Assembly: GCF_001619615.1 (NCBI RefSeq)
Contig: NZ_LQQP01000012.1
Coordinates: 434,001-498,000, forward strand
Length of the DNA stretch: 64,000 nucleotides
Source of the DNA: Microbacterium sp. T32
GTDB taxonomy: Bacteria; Actinomycetota; Actinomycetes; Actinomycetales; Microbacteriaceae
Direction of reading: 5' to 3'
The position numbers were made by a program, and so were the translations under genes. Numbering within the stretch: the stretch's first letter is position 1; every line of letters starts with the position of its first letter. A model generated the notes under the pieces. It made no database searches. It was not told the DNA's origin and saw nothing but the letters and a program-made list of their open reading frames with translations. This document shows positions 57,702 through 64,000 of this stretch, one piece after another.

Positions 57702-59024
57702 TCAGGCCTCGATGGATTCGGGGCGACGGCGCGAAGCCGCCCACGCCGCGACGAGCGTGAGGGCGGAGAGGACGGCGAGCACGACACCAGGATGCCACCA
57801 CGCGAACGCCGTCTGCGTACCGAGCGCCGCGGTCACCAGCGGGACGAACCCCGAGATCGTCGCGGCGATCGCGTACGTGAGAGACAGCGCCGAGTACCGG
57901 AAGTGGTCGGGGAACAGGTCGCTCAGGAGTCCGCCCAGCGCGGCCCACGACATGGTCGGCAGGATGCCGCCGATGATCATCGTCGCGACGAGGATCGGGA
58001 ACGTCGCGAACTGCAGCAGGAAGTACATCGGGAACGTGATCAGCAGCGTGCCGAGCGCGCCCCAGGCCACGACCTTGGCGGAGCCGATGCGGTTCGCCCA
58101 GGCACCGAACAGCGGGATCGTGACCAGCTGCAGGAGGGCGCCGATCGTCGTGGCGACGAGGAGGTCCTGGAAGCTGAAGCCGAGACGCTCGACGCCGTAG
58201 TTGATCGTGTACGTGTTCATCAGCGAGTACGAGCCGATACCGAGGAGCGCGGCGCCGATCGCGATGATCACCGCGGCCGGACGGGCGCGGAACATCGTCA
58301 GGACCGGAAGCCGGTCGCGGCGACCGGTGGCGACGACGTTCTCGAATACGGGCGTCTCGTCGATCGACCAGCGCAGGTACAGCGACACCAGCAGGAGCGG
58401 CACGGCGAGGAGGAACGGGATGCGCCAGCCCCAGGCGGCGAGCTGATCGGCGGGCAACACGAAGGTCATGACGATGAAGACGACGGCGGAGAGGATCGAT
58501 CCGACGGGCGAACCGAGCTGCGGGATCGCGGCGTAGAACGCGCGCTTCACGGGGCTGGAGTGCTCGGTCGCGAGCAGGATCGAGCCGCCCCACTCTCCGC
58601 CCAGCGACAGGCCCTGCGCGATGCGCAGCACCAGCAACAGCACGACACCGAGCCAGCCGGCCTGGGCGTACGTGGGCAGCGCACCGATCAAGCCCGTCGC
58701 GACACCCATGATCCCGACGGTCCACAGCAACGTCGTGCGGCGGCCGAGCCGATCACCCATGTGGCCGAAGATGATCGCGCCGATGGGACGGACCACGAAC
58801 GCGAGAGCGATCGTCGAGAAGGATGCCAGGGTCCCGCCGACCTCGCCGAGCGGACCGAAGAACAGCGGCCCGACGAAGAACGCGGCGAAGTACGCGTAGA
58901 CGTAGAAGTCGAACGACTCGAGGGACGTGCCGATCATCGAGGCCCACGCGACGCGACGGGCGGGTGCGGAGGTGGTCGGGCGGGGGACGGGGGGAGCGGA
59001 AGTCACGGGGTTAGATCTTGGCAC
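57702..59024 (-). CDS. MFS transporter, metabolite:H+ symporter (MHS) family
   Basis: 440 residues if GTG 59024 is used; GTG 59006 is equally possible. Twelve membrane segments. MHS features include SFDFYVYAYFAAFF near the first segment and GHMGDRLGRRTTLL in the loop between segments 2 and 3, plus SLGGEWGGSILLATEH. Related transporters (ProP, ShiA, KgtP) move osmolytes, shikimate or dicarboxylates with protons. The substrate cannot be inferred. It is divergent from the ileS T-box. Confidence 0.9.
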   Translation of the reverse strand: MPRSNPVTSAPPVPRPTTSAPARRVAWASMIGTSLESFDFYVYAYFAAFFVGPLFFGPLGEVGGTLASFSTIALAFVVRPIGAIIFGHMGDRLGRRTTLLWTVGIMGVATGLIGALPTYAQAGWLGVVLLLVLRIAQGLSLGGEWGGSILLATEHSSPVKRAFYAAIPQLGSPVGSILSAVVFIVMTFVLPADQLAAWGWRIPFLLAVPLLLVSLYLRWSIDETPVFENVVATGRRDRLPVLTMFRARPAAVIIAIGAALLGIGSYSLMNTYTINYGVERLGFSFQDLLVATTIGALLQLVTIPLFGAWANRIGSAKVVAWGALGTLLITFPMYFLLQFATFPILVATMIIGGILPTMSWAALGGLLSDLFPDHFRYSALSLTYAIAATISGFVPLVTAALGTQTAFAWWHPGVVLAVLSALTLVAAWAASRRRPESIEA

Positions 59025-59092
59025 GAGTCCAGAAACTCGCGCGCACCGTCGGGCATTCCCGGGGGCGGCCCGCGGGCCCCGACGGGACGGCG

Positions 59093-59293
59093 TAGAATGG
59101 GCGGATCAGCACCGATCCGGCCATCACCGGGGAGCTCTCGGAAGAACAGGGTCCAGGCCCCCACTAGAACCGAGCGGGGCAGGCCCGTCACAGCCGCAGT
59201 GAGAGCGGCGTCCACTCCGGTGGGCGCAATGCGGGGTGGTACCGCGGTCCGACCGGATCGTCCCTGCAGGTGGATCGCAACCTGCGGAGAGAC
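59093..59293 (+). promoter_or_regulatory. Translational T-box riboswitch of ileS
   Basis: TAGAAT (59093-59098) is the -10. The leader then forms a short Stem I with a candidate specifier ATC at 59123-59125 (isoleucine), and an AGAACA-containing linker. The T-box bulge GGGTGGTACCGCGG lies at 59234-59247; its TGGT pairs with the 3' end of uncharged tRNA. A last hairpin, CTGCAGGT with ACCTGCGG, ends at the GGAGAG ribosome site, so translation is switched. This is the ultrashort Stem I class known from actinobacterial ileS genes. The exact specifier pairing is inferred. Confidence 0.9.
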
Positions 59294-62721
<3,428 letters not shown>

Positions 62722-62725
<4 letters not shown>

Positions 62726-64000
62726 GCGACCGTTCCCGCGCCGACGCCGTCTACGCCGCGCTGCTCCAGCGACAGGGCGAGCAGTGGGTGCAGCCGCGCG
62801 TCGAGCGGACGCGCCGCGTGCTCGAGCTGCTCGACGACCCGCAGCGCACCTACCGCGTCATCCACGTCACCGGCACCAACGGCAAGACCTCGACGAGCCG
62901 CATCATCGAGAGCCTGCTGCGCGCGCTCGGGCTGCGCACGGGCCTCTTCACGAGCCCGCACCTCGAGCGCTTCACCGAGCGCATCCTCATCGACGGGGAG
63001 CCGGTGGCGGATGCCGCGGTCGCCGACGCGTGGGACGAGATCCAGCCCTTCGTGCAGATCGTGGATGCCGAACTCGAAGCGGCCGGAGATGCGCCCCTGA
63101 CGTTCTTCGAGCTGCTGACCGTGCTCGCGTTCGTCGCGTGCGCGGACGCGCCGATCGACGTGCTGGTGCTCGAGGTCGGCATGGGCGGCGAGTGGGACTC
63201 GACGAACACCGCCGACGGCGACGTCGCGGTCTTCACGCCGATCGACATCGACCACGCCGACCGGCTGGGCAACACCATCGCGGAGATCGCGACCGTCAAG
63301 GCCGGGATCATCAAGGAGGGCGCGGCCGTCGTCTCGGCCGCACAGCCGGAGGAGGCGCGCCGCGCGATCCTCGCCCGCGCCGAGAAGATGCACGCGACCG
63401 TCGCGTTCGCCGGGGAGGGGTTCGCGCTGGAAACGCAGACCCTTGCCGTGGGCGGTCAGCTGCTGACCGTCCGCGGCGTCGCCGGCACGTACCCCGAGCT
63501 GTACCTTCCGCTCTACGGCGCGCACCAGGGCGCGAACGCCGCCCTGGCGATCGCCGCGGTGGAGTCGCTCATCGGCGGGGGAGCGCAGCCCCTCAACGCC
63601 GACATCGCGGGCGACGGCCTCGGCGCGGTCACCTCGCCCGGCCGTCTGCAGCTCCTCGGTACCGCGCCGACCGTACTGGTCGACGCCGCGCACAACCCGC
63701 ACGGGGCGCGTGCGCTCGTCGCCGCCCTCGACGAGGCGTTCGACATCGACGAGTGGGGGGCGGTCGTCGGCATCCTGGCCGGGAAGGACACCGTCGGCAT
63801 CGTGTCGACGCTGACCCCGGCGGTGGCGCGCGTGTTCGCGACCACACCCGACAGCGAGCGCGCGGGCGACCCCGACCTCATCGCGGACGTCGCCGAAGCG
63901 GCCGACGTGCCCGTCACCGTGCACCCGACGCTCGAGGACGCCGCGGACGCGGCGCGCGCGTGGGCCGCGGAGTCGGACCGCCGCGCCGTGATCATTGCCG
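62722..64000 (+). CDS. folC: Folylpolyglutamate/dihydrofolate synthase (3' end outside window)
   Basis: ATG 62722 overlaps the ileS stop (ATGA). 426 residues are visible before the window ends. The Mur-ligase P-loop is [15 protein letters not shown], followed by [25 protein letters not shown] and DHADRLGNT, all typical of FolC. The C-terminal ligase domain contains [12 protein letters not shown]. It adds glutamate to dihydropteroate or folates in one-carbon metabolism. The ileS-folC order is usual in actinobacteria. Confidence 0.95.

Overview
The window is high-GC actinobacterial DNA, most likely from a Microbacterium-like member of the Microbacteriaceae. This is inferred from the gene order tig-clpP1-clpP2-clpX, the strong G/C bias at third codon positions, leaderless-looking starts, a CmtR-type metal sensor, DUF6153 proteins and an actinobacterial translational T-box before ileS. 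It divides near 44.4 kb. The left part, about 1-44.4 kb, is an accessory mosaic of metal-resistance, envelope-maturation and mobility genes. The right part, about 44.4-64 kb, is ordinary chromosome: tRNA-Gly, tRNA-Pro, tig, clpP1, clpP2, clpX, an M3 peptidase, valS, a DUF559 protein, a pentapeptide protein with an MHS transporter, T-box-ileS, and folC running off the right edge.

Island layout. 1-2.1 kb holds a CmtR-type sensor and an SPC-motif P1B ATPase cut by the window edge. 2.16-4.7 kb holds a 5'-truncated umuC and a zeta-type toxin operon. 5.0-6.5 kb holds small genes, a DUF3560 remnant and a DUF6153/DUF305 pair. 6.75-8.1 kb holds an ArsR regulator and a CDF metal exporter. 8.2-17.7 kb is a tightly packed rightward operon (DsbA-like, FAD protein, lspA, TlpA-like, ccdA, resB, ctaG, lnt). 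17.9-22.8 kb holds copC, an M23 peptidase, a DUF4307 protein, ccsA/resC and a copD-ctaG fusion. 23.0-25.5 kb is a second, decayed copy of the cmtR/ATPase pair. 25.6-28.4 kb is a TniA/TniB/resolvase transposon. 28.6-33.6 kb holds PAP2, DedA, a DUF347 protein, a small exported acidic protein and a two-component system. 33.65-38.4 kb is a leftward copper operon (copB ATPase, DUF6153, DUF305, a chimeric ORF, lgt) behind a CsoR-type operator. 38.6-39.9 kb is an accessory enolase. 40.2-44.3 kb holds a serine recombinase, two unknown membrane proteins and a tyrosine integrase beside tRNA-Gly.

How the genes fit together. The island carries a full second lipoprotein pathway (lgt, lspA, lnt), thiol redox proteins, system II cytochrome c assembly (CcdA, ResB, ResC) and copper handling (CopC, CopD, CtaG, DUF305, CopB). 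No CxxCH cytochrome was seen. It therefore looks like a mobile kit that rebuilds the extracytoplasmic lipoprotein and metalloprotein machinery under copper or other metal stress.

The most interesting pattern is four small two-segment membrane proteins (5574-5819, 8193-8624, 17272-17712, 35844-36299). All end in a similar short C-terminus (I/S-R-T at the stop) and all precede a gene for an exported protein. In three of the four the spacer carries clear hairpins. In the two DUF6153/DUF305 loci the spacer keeps two stem-loops although their bases have changed. My hypothesis, not a demonstrated fact, is that they are regulatory upstream ORFs with a ribosome-arrest C-terminus that senses copper or export, analogous to the copper-responsive DUF2946 uORFs (CruR, CutF) of proteobacteria.
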